Positions 26,701 through 34,156 of a stretch of DNA of 64,000 nucleotides are shown here, piece by piece. The notes under the pieces were generated by a model. The model was not told the DNA's origin and made no database searches. It was given only the letters and a program-made list of their open reading frames with translations. Positions within the stretch are counted from its first letter, which is position 1. Every line of letters begins with the position of its first letter. The position numbers and the translations under genes were made by a program. The stretch is from Litorimonas sp964511495 (GTDB taxonomy: Bacteria > Pseudomonadota > Alphaproteobacteria > Caulobacterales > Maricaulaceae). Location of the stretch: the NCBI GenBank assembly GCA_964511495.1, contig CAZEFT010000002.1, positions 1-64,000 of the forward strand. Direction: 5' to 3'.

Positions 26701-27167
26701 GCAATCAGTTCAGAGATTTGACCCTGACGCACAAGGGCAGGGGAGTTTGCCCCTGTTGAGGCGTCGGCGAAGAGGAGCTGCACATCTTTGGCACGGACGG
26801 TCTTGCCATTGATCTTATATTTCGATCCGCCGCCTTTGGTAATGACACGCATGACTTCCAGCGTGTCTTCCTCGTTAAAAGCCGGCGGGGCGATGCGGGC
26901 CGAATTATCAATCGTCAATGTTACATGGGCTTGGTTGCGTCCGGGGCGGGTTTTCGTCCCGTTGAAAATAACGTCATCCATGCCTTTGGCGCGCATAGCC
27001 TTGGCGGAATTGGCCCCCATGACCCAACGAATGGCTTCCAGAAGATTGGATTTGCCGCAGCCATTTGGCCCCACAATGCCGGTCAAACCCGGCTCTATGT
27101 GGAAATCAGTCGGTTCGACAAAGGATTTAAACCCTGCCAACCGTATCTGATTAAAGACCAAAGACAT
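23718..27167 (-). CDS. smc: Chromosome segregation protein SMC
   Basis: The 1149-residue protein is a full-length bacterial SMC. Walker A is GPNGCGKSN (33-41), in the N-terminal FNQIRLAGFKSFVEPT context. Long coiled-coil arms flank a hinge near residues 490-650. The C-terminal half has the signature LLSGGEQALTATAL and Walker B VCVLDEVDAPLDDANV. SMC dimers condense and segregate origins together with ScpA/ScpB, which are not in this window. It lies six bases after the DsbA-like gene and appears to be the last gene of the dciA-dsbA-dsbA-smc set. Confidence 0.97.
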   Translation of the reverse strand: MSLVFNQIRLAGFKSFVEPTDFHIEPGLTGIVGPNGCGKSNLLEAIRWVMGANSAKAMRAKGMDDVIFNGTKTRPGRNQAHVTLTIDNSARIAPPAFNEEDTLEVMRVITKGGGSKYKINGKTVRAKDVQLLFADASTGANSPALVRQGQISELIAAKPSNRRRILEEAAGISGLHTRRHEAELRLRAAENNLDRLDDIIGQIEGQLLSLRRQSRQASRYKRLAGEINEYKALLWLKRWVSAIDTLAAATESATECEKRVADTATKASELTRQAAELAGLLDPKREEQIIAAAVLGRLNAAKEALESDEEAAGAEIKKLEEQIQNLTADLERETGIVSDAEDAEALLKLEFDKLSAVADTSAALDAAADAASEAIKTRTSLETDYNELTRKAADQNARREAAERELSQAEGRLERVSRERESTQDRLAGMSKDGGSSGNLFAAGAKDALKALEAAREEEQILAKTLSDAEETDQSARETLAKSRQALSGLSGEKTALERMLARAQAGTFEPALDQCKAKPGYEQALAAALGEDLDAAIGGQAALRWTGGNQVDQALPATAKPLSDFVKAPRELKARLSQIGVVTKDEIETLSTILKPGQRLVTIEGQVSRWDGFEMAAGAETSAAVKLKQQNRLSDITLEIQTAEAKVATNQNLFETAREARNQAQEAVRLARRALPDLERAERAAQAALSQYETDIARANAERQSLEDRLERLDREIKELTVQRDTAKDNLDGLKDVEDISEQQSVLSEKLSDARNIADEASAHYRSLKNETEARAARLKAVEKERTDWARRSETAKKRVEQLQTRATATQATLSAATDGPDKFADRRTKLFAELEAAEARRSAASDSLAKAENELREAENMARDAEQAHSSAREARAGAEARKTAAQERIAETKARINETLSCEPSELKEHLGELSAESGLSETDIEKKLERLSAERERMGGVNLRADEEAAEQEERLSAMNEERQDLIAAIARLREGIDELNQEGRERLLKAFDVVNGHFGRLFTTLFGGGEAALALTESDDPLEAGLEVMARPPGKSLKAMSLLSGGEQALTATALIFAVFLSNPAPVCVLDEVDAPLDDANVARYCDLLDDMKQHTNTKFIAITHNPVTMSRMDRLFGVTMAEQGVSQLLSIELNAAEKLVAAE

Positions 27168-27173
27168 CAGGAA

Positions 27174-27908
27174 TTACTCAGACTTTTCTTCCGCAGACAC
27201 GGGCGCAGGCGCGTCTTCACCCAGAAGAGGGAGGAAGACTTCTTCCATGCTTTCCAATGTAAAGAACTGCTTCCCGCTTGGGGACTTCTTTGTGTACTCG
27301 CCATTTACCAAAAAGGCCGGTGTGCCTGTAATGCCTATATCGACGGCACCCTGTATATAATCGTCATATTCTTTCTGGATATTTTCATCGACCAGACAGG
27401 CTTCGAACTCGGCATCCGTCAATCCGGAGTTTTTAGCGATATTCAAATAAGCGTCACGGGCTTTGCCTTGTTGGGCCATCGCCATGATTTGCGATTGACG
27501 CTCAAATTGATATTTGATGTTGGCCATGAATTTGTCATCGCCCGTACAGAGTGCAATCATATGACCGGCATCAGCGAGGGAACGAGGATTGGTCGGGAAG
27601 GGGCGGAAGACATAGCGCACCTTGCCTGTATCCACATATTTCGCTTTCAAATCAGGATAGACGGTTGTTGTCCAATTGGCGCAAGCCGGACATACGACGG
27701 AGGCATATTCCACCAAGACAATCGGGGCTGTTTCAGATCCAACACTCCGGTCATTCGGCAAAACATATTCTGAATGATCGCCACCGGATTTAGGCGCGCT
27801 AACGCCATCGGAGCTACCGCAAGCGACTAGAGCAAAAGCTGCGACGCCACCGACAAGGCTTGTAACAAGGTGACGACGAAGTGAGTCAAATTTAAACGAA
27901 TCAATCAT
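27174..27908 (-). CDS. DsbA-family thiol:disulfide oxidoreductase, lipoprotein
   Basis: The 244-residue product has an export signal with a lipobox-like LVAC at Cys30, so it may be membrane anchored. A thioredoxin fold with a DsbA-type insertion carries the active site CPAC (Cys73-Cys76) in VEYASVVCPACANW. A cis-proline segment, ITGTPAFLVNGEY, lies near residue 195. It belongs to the DsbA/BdbD-like Thioredoxin_4 family common in alphaproteobacteria. No dsbB is adjacent. It sits between a second DsbA-like gene and smc on the same strand. Confidence 0.9.
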   Translation of the reverse strand: MIDSFKFDSLRRHLVTSLVGGVAAFALVACGSSDGVSAPKSGGDHSEYVLPNDRSVGSETAPIVLVEYASVVCPACANWTTTVYPDLKAKYVDTGKVRYVFRPFPTNPRSLADAGHMIALCTGDDKFMANIKYQFERQSQIMAMAQQGKARDAYLNIAKNSGLTDAEFEACLVDENIQKEYDDYIQGAVDIGITGTPAFLVNGEYTKKSPSGKQFFTLESMEEVFLPLLGEDAPAPVSAEEKSE

Positions 27909-28111
27909 AGGGTAAGTCTCGCAATTTTAGAGGTGATAGCAATAAGTCCGCCGCCATAGTTCCACCTATGGTCGATAAAAACAAAAGGAAACTGTGGAAG
28001 ACTGTCAGATTTCACGGCTTTCATTACGAAACCGTGCCGATAATCGTTCCGAAAGCGTGATATCCACAGAATCAGTTTTTCAGTATTCAAGTCTTTATTG
28101 GGTTGTCTGGA

Positions 28112-28939
28112 TTAATGTGAGTTTTTGGAATGGTCGTGATGAGCGTGTGGGTCATAAGGTTCCACCTCAGGCAATTTGCTGACGCCGTCCTTGATCATTT
28201 GGTCAAATAATTCTGTCAAAGTTTCAGCATCCTGCTTGCCTTTATAGGCTTCCCCATTGACGAAAAAGGCGGGAACCCCCGAGATATCGGCGGCGTTGCC
28301 CCGCTCTCCTGAAAGACGTAAATGGTCCATCATTTTTGGATCAGCCAGACAGGTTCTAATCGCTTCAACATCCTTTAATCCGGCGAGTTCGCCAACCTTT
28401 GCATAGGCGGCCTGCAAGCCTCCTGCACGGGCCTGGTCAAACATCTCTTTTTGTTTGTTCATCTGATATTCGATGACCTTGAAATAATCCTCAGCCGGGG
28501 CGCATTCGGCAATCAAAAAACCGACCACAGACATTTGCTCGGGCGGTGTGGGGATAGCGCGCAAAATGAAACGGATTTTCTCCGGCTCGATGAGGTTTTT
28601 CTTCACGGCGTCCCATTCATTCTGGAACCAAGTGCCACAATGCCCGCATGTGACAGAGGCATACATAATCATTGTAATGGGTGCGATATCTGATCCCAAG
28701 ACGTGGTCGTCAGGAGCCTCGGTCGTGGCGAATTCGACTTCGGGCGCAGCCTTGTCTGTATCCATAGCGGTATCGGATTCTGTGTCTTCGGATTTCGCTT
28801 GGTCTTTTGGAAGCGGTGTTTGCTGCGCCCAAACCGTTTGGCTCATACCAAAGAAAGCCCCGGTCATGAGCAAGGAAAGAGCGGTCTTTTTTAGCGCTGT
28901 CATTTTTGAAGGAGTTTGAGAAAGCATAGGGAAATTCAT
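28112..28939 (-). CDS. DsbA-family thiol:disulfide oxidoreductase, periplasmic
   Basis: The 275-residue product has a signal peptide (to about residue 38, TVWAQ) and an acidic linker rich in Asp/Glu/Thr. The thioredoxin fold has active site CGHC (Cys98-Cys101), which differs from the CPAC of its neighbour, and the cis-proline segment ISGVPAFFVNGEAY. The C-terminus is unusually His-rich (DPHAHHDHSKNSH) and could bind metal. It probably acts with or before the neighbouring DsbA-like lipoprotein. The 200 bp between them contain only a short CCATAG/CTATGG inverted repeat near 27960. Confidence 0.88.
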   Translation of the reverse strand: MNFPMLSQTPSKMTALKKTALSLLMTGAFFGMSQTVWAQQTPLPKDQAKSEDTESDTAMDTDKAAPEVEFATTEAPDDHVLGSDIAPITMIMYASVTCGHCGTWFQNEWDAVKKNLIEPEKIRFILRAIPTPPEQMSVVGFLIAECAPAEDYFKVIEYQMNKQKEMFDQARAGGLQAAYAKVGELAGLKDVEAIRTCLADPKMMDHLRLSGERGNAADISGVPAFFVNGEAYKGKQDAETLTELFDQMIKDGVSKLPEVEPYDPHAHHDHSKNSH

Positions 28940-28976
28940 AAAACTTGTCTTATTGATTGCGGGACGACGATGATAA

Positions 28977-29507
28977 TTACTCGGTTTTTTGGCTCAACAC
29001 GCCGCGACCCAGTTTTTCGAGCGCGGATTTAAGAGCGTCACTTTCAACCGTTTCAAGCCCGTCTTTGAGGGCTTTGGCTTGCGTTGGTCGGAGGCCGGAA
29101 GTGGAGCGCATATTAGCCCCATCCATACGCATTTTGGTTTGCACGATTTTGATGGCTTTGACGTGGTCAGGGCCGAGATGGGTGTTTAGGCGGTCAATAA
29201 TCGGGCCGCTAGCCGCCATGATAAGTGCCGCTGCGGCGCCGGGGGCGGAAATGACCAAGGTTCGACCGTGTCGGCCATAGACAAATCGAACCGGGGTTGA
29301 GATTTTGCTCCAGCGTTCTCCGACAATCTCAGGCCAGATGCGTCCCAAGGCCAAAGCAGAGGAGCCCCCGCCATATTTCTTGGACAGAGGCCGTAATACT
29401 TTGGAGACAGCATAGCCTGCTGACGGAGCCGCGCGATATTGCGGGCGACCTCTTTGGTTTTCCAACCACTGCGTGATTGTCTGCTTATCGTCACGGGACA
29501 GGCTCAT
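28977..29507 (-). CDS. dciA: DciA-like DUF721 protein (helicase-operator/loader)
   Basis: The 176-residue product has the DUF721 KH-like domain near residues 45-125 (LGRIWPEIVGERWSKISTP, then APGAAAALIMAAS). DciA, the ancestral replicative helicase operator that partners DnaB in bacteria lacking DnaC, is the best-known member. I use the ATG at 29507, with AGGAGA upstream; the frame extends to 29549. It is divergent from mutY with about 50 bp between them and is followed by the two dsbA-like genes and smc, a neighbourhood I recall from other alphaproteobacteria. Confidence 0.82.
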   Translation of the reverse strand: MSLSRDDKQTITQWLENQRGRPQYRAAPSAGYAVSKVLRPLSKKYGGGSSALALGRIWPEIVGERWSKISTPVRFVYGRHGRTLVISAPGAAAALIMAASGPIIDRLNTHLGPDHVKAIKIVQTKMRMDGANMRSTSGLRPTQAKALKDGLETVESDALKSALEKLGRGVLSQKTE

Positions 29508-29558
29508 GCGTGCTTTTCTCCTATTGCACTGTAACAGTAAAGCGGACACATCAGCGAA

Positions 29559-30641
29559 ATGATTAAATCCTGTTCAACTTTGACGGACAAAGATAAAGGC
29601 GAGATGCGGGAATTGCTCTTGGCGTGGTATGACGCTGAGGGGCGAACCTTACCTTGGCGTGTCCGTCCTGAAGACCGTGCGGCAGGAAAAACGGCCGATC
29701 CCTATGCAGTTTGGCTGTCGGAAATCATGTTGCAACAGACCACCGTCCCCCATGGGACGCCTTATTGGCATAAGTTCTTAGAGACATTTCCCACGGTCAC
29801 TGATTTGGCAAATGCCCCGCGTGAAACCGTTTTGGGGCTTTGGGCGGGGTTAGGATATTACGCCCGTGCGCGAAACCTGCATAAATGCGCGCAAATCATT
29901 CGCGATGACTATGGCGGGGTATTTCCCGAAACCGAGAAAGAGTTGCTGAAACTTCCCGGTATCGGTGCCTATACTGCGGCAACAATGGCGGCGATCTGCT
30001 TCGATGAGGCTACGAATATTGTGGATGGCAATGTCGAGCGGGTCATTAGCCGTATATTTGCCGTACAGACACCCCTGCCAAAAGGGCGAAAAGAATTGCG
30101 GATTCGCGCCGGTGAGGTGGCTCCGCCGCAGCGTGCCGGTGATTATGGTCAGGCTCTGATGGATTTGGGCGCGACGGTCTGTACTCCGCGCTCGCCAGCT
30201 TGTGAGTGCTGTGTCTGGCAGAATTATTGCGCGGCCTATGTTGCGGGAACACAAACTGATTATCCCAAAAAGGCTCCCAAGAAAAAACAGCCCATTCGTT
30301 ATGGGGCTGTCTTCCTCGCGGAAAATCAGGGAGCCTTTCTGGTTGAAACACGCCCAGACCAAGGTTTGCTCGGTGGTATGTTAGGCTTGCCCGGCACAGA
30401 CTGGGAGAGTGAGCCCGTCGAACAGCCCTTACAATTCGCGCCTTTCTCCTCAGATTGGGATCGCCTTGACGGTTTCGTCCGTCATGTCTTCACCCATTTT
30501 GAATTAAGGTTGGATGTCTACCGCACGAGTGTCGAAATGACGGATGTGCCAAAAGGTCATAACGGCCTTTGGATTAAAGGTGAGAATATAAAAACTCTGC
30601 CAAGTGTGTTTCAAAAGGCAGTGAAGCATAAAGGGGTGTGA
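29559..30641 (+). CDS. mutY: A/G-specific adenine DNA glycosylase
   Basis: The 360-residue MutY removes adenine mispaired with 8-oxoguanine. Catalytic Glu55 lies in SEIMLQQT, the helix-hairpin-helix is LPGIGAYTAATMAAICF (residues 132-148), and Asp156 is in NIVDGNVERV. Four cysteines at 208, 215, 218 and 224 form the 4Fe-4S loop (C-x6-C-x2-C-x5-C). The C-terminal third is the NUDIX-like 8-oxoG recognition domain. The start is upstream of the family minimum; Met16 (29604) is a possible alternative. It is divergent from dciA. Confidence 0.96.
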   Translation: MIKSCSTLTDKDKGEMRELLLAWYDAEGRTLPWRVRPEDRAAGKTADPYAVWLSEIMLQQTTVPHGTPYWHKFLETFPTVTDLANAPRETVLGLWAGLGYYARARNLHKCAQIIRDDYGGVFPETEKELLKLPGIGAYTAATMAAICFDEATNIVDGNVERVISRIFAVQTPLPKGRKELRIRAGEVAPPQRAGDYGQALMDLGATVCTPRSPACECCVWQNYCAAYVAGTQTDYPKKAPKKKQPIRYGAVFLAENQGAFLVETRPDQGLLGGMLGLPGTDWESEPVEQPLQFAPFSSDWDRLDGFVRHVFTHFELRLDVYRTSVEMTDVPKGHNGLWIKGENIKTLPSVFQKAVKHKGV

Positions 30642-30666
30642 AATGTGTCCGCTTTCAATGGGACAT

Positions 30667-30697
30667 AAAAAAGCCCCGCAGGCGCGAGGCTTCTTTT
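30667..30697. terminator. Rho-independent terminator between convergent genes
   Basis: Six A, then the stem AAGCCCCGC / GCGAGGCTT with one mismatch, then TCTTTT. The stronger T tract faces the minus strand, so it mainly ends the gene at 30725. It may also serve mutY. Confidence 0.75.
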
Positions 30698-30724
30698 GAA
30701 TTTTTCGGCTAACCTGTGGAAAGA

Positions 30725-31153
30725 TTAGTTGGTGCCGTTTTCACCCGCTTGCATTGAAGCGCGTGTGGCCGCTTCAACTTCTTCGCGTGATGGTGCAACC
30801 TTCTTCTGTTCCAAGAAGATGCGGCAATAGCCACCTGAAGGTTGCAGCAATTCATTGGCAAACTCGCCATTGCCTGAACACTTCAAGACGCCCAATTTCT
30901 TGCCGTCATAGAATTTTGACTGTGACGCGGCGTCACGAATGCCGATCAAGCAGACTTTACCCGCTGCTAGATCCATTATGTCTCCGCCTTCTGTTGTACA
31001 GCTGGCTTCACTTGAGACAACGCCGGCTTCCGACGGGCTGTCCATTAATTGCTTGTCAATTTCGGCTTGTGACATTTGCGCAAAAGCTGACGTGGCAGTC
31101 GCTGCGGCAAATGATAATCCCAAAATGGCAGCGCCAAAGCGTAATTTAGTCAT
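30725..31153 (-). CDS. Secreted small protein of unknown function
   Basis: The 142-residue product has a clear Sec signal peptide (cleaved after TSAFA, about residue 25). The mature part has four cysteines: SCTTEGG, KVCLIG, LKCSGNG and GGYCRIF. They could form two disulfides, consistent with a periplasmic protein. I do not recognise the family. AAGGAG lies upstream of the ATG on its strand. It converges with mutY and shares the terminator there. Confidence 0.7.
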   Translation of the reverse strand: MTKLRFGAAILGLSFAAATATSAFAQMSQAEIDKQLMDSPSEAGVVSSEASCTTEGGDIMDLAAGKVCLIGIRDAASQSKFYDGKKLGVLKCSGNGEFANELLQPSGGYCRIFLEQKKVAPSREEVEAATRASMQAGENGTN

Positions 31154-31277
31154 GGTTTGCTCCTTAACAATTCTTTACAGGTCTGTATCAGACCTTATTC
31201 GTCCTAAAAAGGCCCGTTTTGTGAAAAACACAGCTTCGACGCAGTGATGCAGGAAGCGGGCCAATCACGAGCCAACT

Positions 31278-31910
31278 ATGCCCCAATACCCACCCGATAT
31301 GAGTTTTGAACGCCAATATAGCGGTCATATTTGTGGTGTTGATGAGGCGGGGCGAGGGCCATTGGCTGGTCCAGTGGTTGCGGCCGCCGTCATTTTAAAC
31401 CCCAAATCCCTCCCGGACGGACTGAATGACAGTAAGGCCTTATCGCAAGGGCGACGTGAACTCTTGCTGAACATTTTAACGAAACGTGAAGATATTTACA
31501 TCGGGATTGGTATCGCAGAACCCGAAGAAATTGACCGCCTCAATATATTACATGCCAGTATGAGCGCCATGCGCCGTGCTGTGCTGGCCTTGCCGGTTCG
31601 GCCCGATGCGGCTTTGATAGATGGCAATCGCCTGCCATCTGACTTGCCTTGCGAGGCGCAGGCCATTGTCAAAGGTGACTCGCGCAGTTTGTCGATTGCG
31701 GCGGCCTCTATTATCGCCAAGGTCACGCGGGATAGTTTGATGGTTGAGGCCGAGCAGAGATTTTCAGGCTACGGCCTCGCGGAACATAAAGGTTATCCGA
31801 CGAAAGCCCATAAATACATGCTAGAGACTATCGGGGCGAGCCCCATTCATCGCCGGAGTTTCAAACCGGTCGCAGAAGCCTTTCCCGCGTCTTATAGACC
31901 TGCTGACTAA
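31278..31910 (+). CDS. rnhB: Ribonuclease HII
   Basis: The 210-residue product has the RNase HII active site: Asp22-Glu23 in GVDEAGRGPLAGP, Asp115 in ALIDGNRLP and Asp152 in KVTRD. It cuts the 5' side of single ribonucleotides in DNA and of RNA in hybrids. Met8 (31299) is an alternative start. Its last four bases overlap the end of the convergent next gene. Confidence 0.95.
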   Translation: MPQYPPDMSFERQYSGHICGVDEAGRGPLAGPVVAAAVILNPKSLPDGLNDSKALSQGRRELLLNILTKREDIYIGIGIAEPEEIDRLNILHASMSAMRRAVLALPVRPDAALIDGNRLPSDLPCEAQAIVKGDSRSLSIAAASIIAKVTRDSLMVEAEQRFSGYGLAEHKGYPTKAHKYMLETIGASPIHRRSFKPVAEAFPASYRPAD

Positions 31911-32359
31911 GGCTCCGCTTCCTCGGGCATATGTTTTTCGAGAGATTGATCCAATGTCTCGGCCATATCCGTCATGGTCGTAATCATCCCGCCAAGGCCG
32001 TCTTTATCACCGAGGCTTCTTAGTAAGACTGCGATGGCGCTGTTGATATCCGGCAGTTCGCCATCCTTCGTTTCAAATGCTCCGGATTTTTCGAGAGATT
32101 TCGAGAAAGCCTCTGCCGAAATTTGTAGTTGAGAACGCAGTTTTTCATCCTTCATCACTTCGGCCATATCACCCAAAATGCCGTTGAAATTCGGCATTTT
32201 CTCGATCAAATCCTCGATTTCAGACTCGGTTGGCATTTTGAGGGGGTTCTTCGCCGTCTCGGCGGCAGTCACAGGTGATTGAGGTTCAGGGTGCGCGAAA
32301 GCTGTTTGTGCCCCCAATAAAGCTATCATACCCACAGACCCTAAAACCAGACGCAACAT
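31907..32359 (-). CDS. Exported small helical protein of unknown function
   Basis: The 150-residue product has a Sec signal peptide (MLRLVLGSVGMIALLGAQTA, then FAHPEP, cleaved near residue 22). The mature part is helical and acidic with repeated phrases (MPNFNGILGDMAEVMKDE, GGMITTMTDMAETL), which suggests an amphipathic helical bundle. It is not a family that I can name. The end overlaps the rnhB stop by four bases. Confidence 0.65.
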   Translation of the reverse strand: MLRLVLGSVGMIALLGAQTAFAHPEPQSPVTAAETAKNPLKMPTESEIEDLIEKMPNFNGILGDMAEVMKDEKLRSQLQISAEAFSKSLEKSGAFETKDGELPDINSAIAVLLRSLGDKDGLGGMITTMTDMAETLDQSLEKHMPEEAEP

Positions 32360-32425
32360 AGCGACACCTTTCTCACATTATGGTCTCACCCTAAAACAGC
32401 CAAGATGAACACAAGCGGAATAAGA

Positions 32426-33466
32426 TTAAGGCGCGTCATTTAGGGTCTTAATCACAGTCGATATCCGTGCCTCAACGGAACCTGACAATCGTCCATAAGG
32501 AATGGCGCGGGCTTTGAGCGCATCTTCATACCATTTTTGCTGCTCTGATCTAAACGCTGCCTCTTGGCGTGTGCCGTCTTGAACAAAGTCAAAATCGGCA
32601 TCGCATAGAAAGACAAAATCATAAGCAGTGTCGGCCAAGCGTATCAATTCATCGTCCATTTTGCCAAACATGGATTGACTATAGAACATGGTCGTCAAAG
32701 GCGATGTGTCGCAAAACAACCATTTATCGGCGTCCTGCATCTTCTGCTTCTGATGCTCTAATTGCGTGTGCGCGATAATCAACATGTCTTCGAATTTCAA
32801 TTGACCTTCCCGTTCTTCCCAGAGCGTGCGGCCATATTCCGACACATATTGCGTGTTCATCCTTTCCGCCAAACCCTTTGCGAGGGTGGACTTGCCTGTT
32901 GATTCTCCACCCAAAAATAGGACTGTTTTCACAAAAGAGCGATAGACGACGGGACTTAAATAATGCCGGTTCTCAAAAGGTGAGGCTCTGACGGCGGTGC
33001 CCGAGATAGGCACGTGACGACGTTTCAAGTCGAGGCAGTGATGCGTCACATTGTGAAGCTTCCCTGTGGCCTTTGTGACGTAATCCCCGAGAGCGTCTGC
33101 AAATCCGTCACCATAAGTTTCACTGGTGAAGACAACATCTGGAGTGTGGCCTAAAATGTCGTGACAGAGCCATGCCGTAAATTCGCGGTGGGTTTTGTCA
33201 AGCGCATCATCATGAGGAAGGGATGGCCAATCATGAGAGTTTTCATGCCTAAGCCAAGCGTTATCCACGACCAAACTGACAGCATTTGGGAACAACGCGT
33301 TTAACCACTGCCGCCGTTTATCGGACGCGCAGTTTGGGTGGGACGGGTTGGCATAACTTATAATGACAAGCGTTTCGCAAGCGGCTTGCGCTGTCTCTAT
33401 CAAATATTCATGCCCTTTATGAAGAGGGCAGAACTTGCCGACGATAAGACCCGTTTTATACTTCAA
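32426..33466 (-). CDS. nadR: NadR-like NMN adenylyltransferase / nicotinamide riboside kinase
   Basis: The 346-residue bifunctional protein has an N-terminal nucleotidylyltransferase domain with GKFCPLHKGHEYLI (His17-x-x-His20). A C-terminal P-loop ribosylnicotinamide kinase domain starts with FLGGESTGKSTLAKGL (near residue 190) and has SEYGRTLWEE and CDTSPLTT segments. It lacks the N-terminal HTH repressor domain of enterobacterial NadR, so it is probably only enzymatic. It phosphorylates imported nicotinamide riboside to NMN and makes NAD. Its start overlaps the pnuC stop by four bases. Confidence 0.92.
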   Translation of the reverse strand: MKYKTGLIVGKFCPLHKGHEYLIETAQAACETLVIISYANPSHPNCASDKRRQWLNALFPNAVSLVVDNAWLRHENSHDWPSLPHDDALDKTHREFTAWLCHDILGHTPDVVFTSETYGDGFADALGDYVTKATGKLHNVTHHCLDLKRRHVPISGTAVRASPFENRHYLSPVVYRSFVKTVLFLGGESTGKSTLAKGLAERMNTQYVSEYGRTLWEEREGQLKFEDMLIIAHTQLEHQKQKMQDADKWLFCDTSPLTTMFYSQSMFGKMDDELIRLADTAYDFVFLCDADFDFVQDGTRQEAAFRSEQQKWYEDALKARAIPYGRLSGSVEARISTVIKTLNDAP

Positions 33467-34089
33467 CCGACTAAGGTTCCTTCGCTCAAACCTTCACCAT
33501 TCGCACGGTAATCCTTATGCCATTTGCGGAAGGCGATAATCGCGTGCACCCAATAGGCGGCATAGAGGGCGGCGGTAATTTCTAACCCGCGACTGTAAAA
33601 GAGCGGGACGGCGATTGTATTGACCAAAAGCCAGAATATCCAATTCTCCAATTTTCTGTTCATCAAGAGAATTTGCGCGACAACGCTCAGCACCAACATG
33701 AGGGAGTCCCATGACGGCGCATAAGCATCCGTAAAATTGCCCAATAGCCATGCATATCCTGCGCCGACAGTCAGAGCGACCAATACGGCGACAATAAGTG
33801 TCGGCGTATGTGTGCGGGTGATCGGTAATTCTTTATCAATTTGCTCAACGCCATCCGCAATTTTGGCGCGACCTTTGGACCATTGATACCACCCTATAAT
33901 ACTCGTGATGATGAAAAAGCCCTGCAAGGTGACATCAGCATAAAGCTGCGATTGAAAGAATAAGAGGCCGAATAATGCGCAGCCGATAATGCCGAGCCAC
34001 CATGTATGGATGCTGTTTCGACCCGCAAAAAATATGGCAAGGGCGATGATAAGGTTTGCGACGATTTCCAGAGCTAACATGGCTGACAT
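33463..34089 (-). CDS. pnuC: Nicotinamide riboside transporter PnuC
   Basis: The 208-residue membrane protein has about seven helices. It shows the PnuC patterns WLGIIGCALFGLLFFQSQLY and IIGWYQWSKG. It imports nicotinamide riboside, which is trapped by phosphorylation by the translationally coupled NadR encoded immediately downstream (ATGA overlap). Met4 at 34080 is an alternative start with a better-spaced GAGAG. The 67 bp upstream are too short to hold an obvious riboswitch. Confidence 0.93.
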   Translation of the reverse strand: MSAMLALEIVANLIIALAIFFAGRNSIHTWWLGIIGCALFGLLFFQSQLYADVTLQGFFIITSIIGWYQWSKGRAKIADGVEQIDKELPITRTHTPTLIVAVLVALTVGAGYAWLLGNFTDAYAPSWDSLMLVLSVVAQILLMNRKLENWIFWLLVNTIAVPLFYSRGLEITAALYAAYWVHAIIAFRKWHKDYRANGEGLSEGTLVG

Positions 34090-34156
34090 CTCTCATATTT
34101 AGAGAGACGTGGCCAGAGATAGGATGGCTCCAGCTAATATTGGTCTTGTAGTGCGC

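Noticed and set aside
26925..27773. Plus-strand open frame of 282 codons opposite smc and the DsbA-like gene
   Set aside because: It runs antisense across two genes with clear conserved domains and shows no domain of its own.
30754..31149. Plus-strand frame opposite the secreted protein at 30725-31153
   Set aside because: The minus-strand product has a clear signal peptide and disulfide-type cysteines; the plus-strand one has no motif or ribosome binding site.
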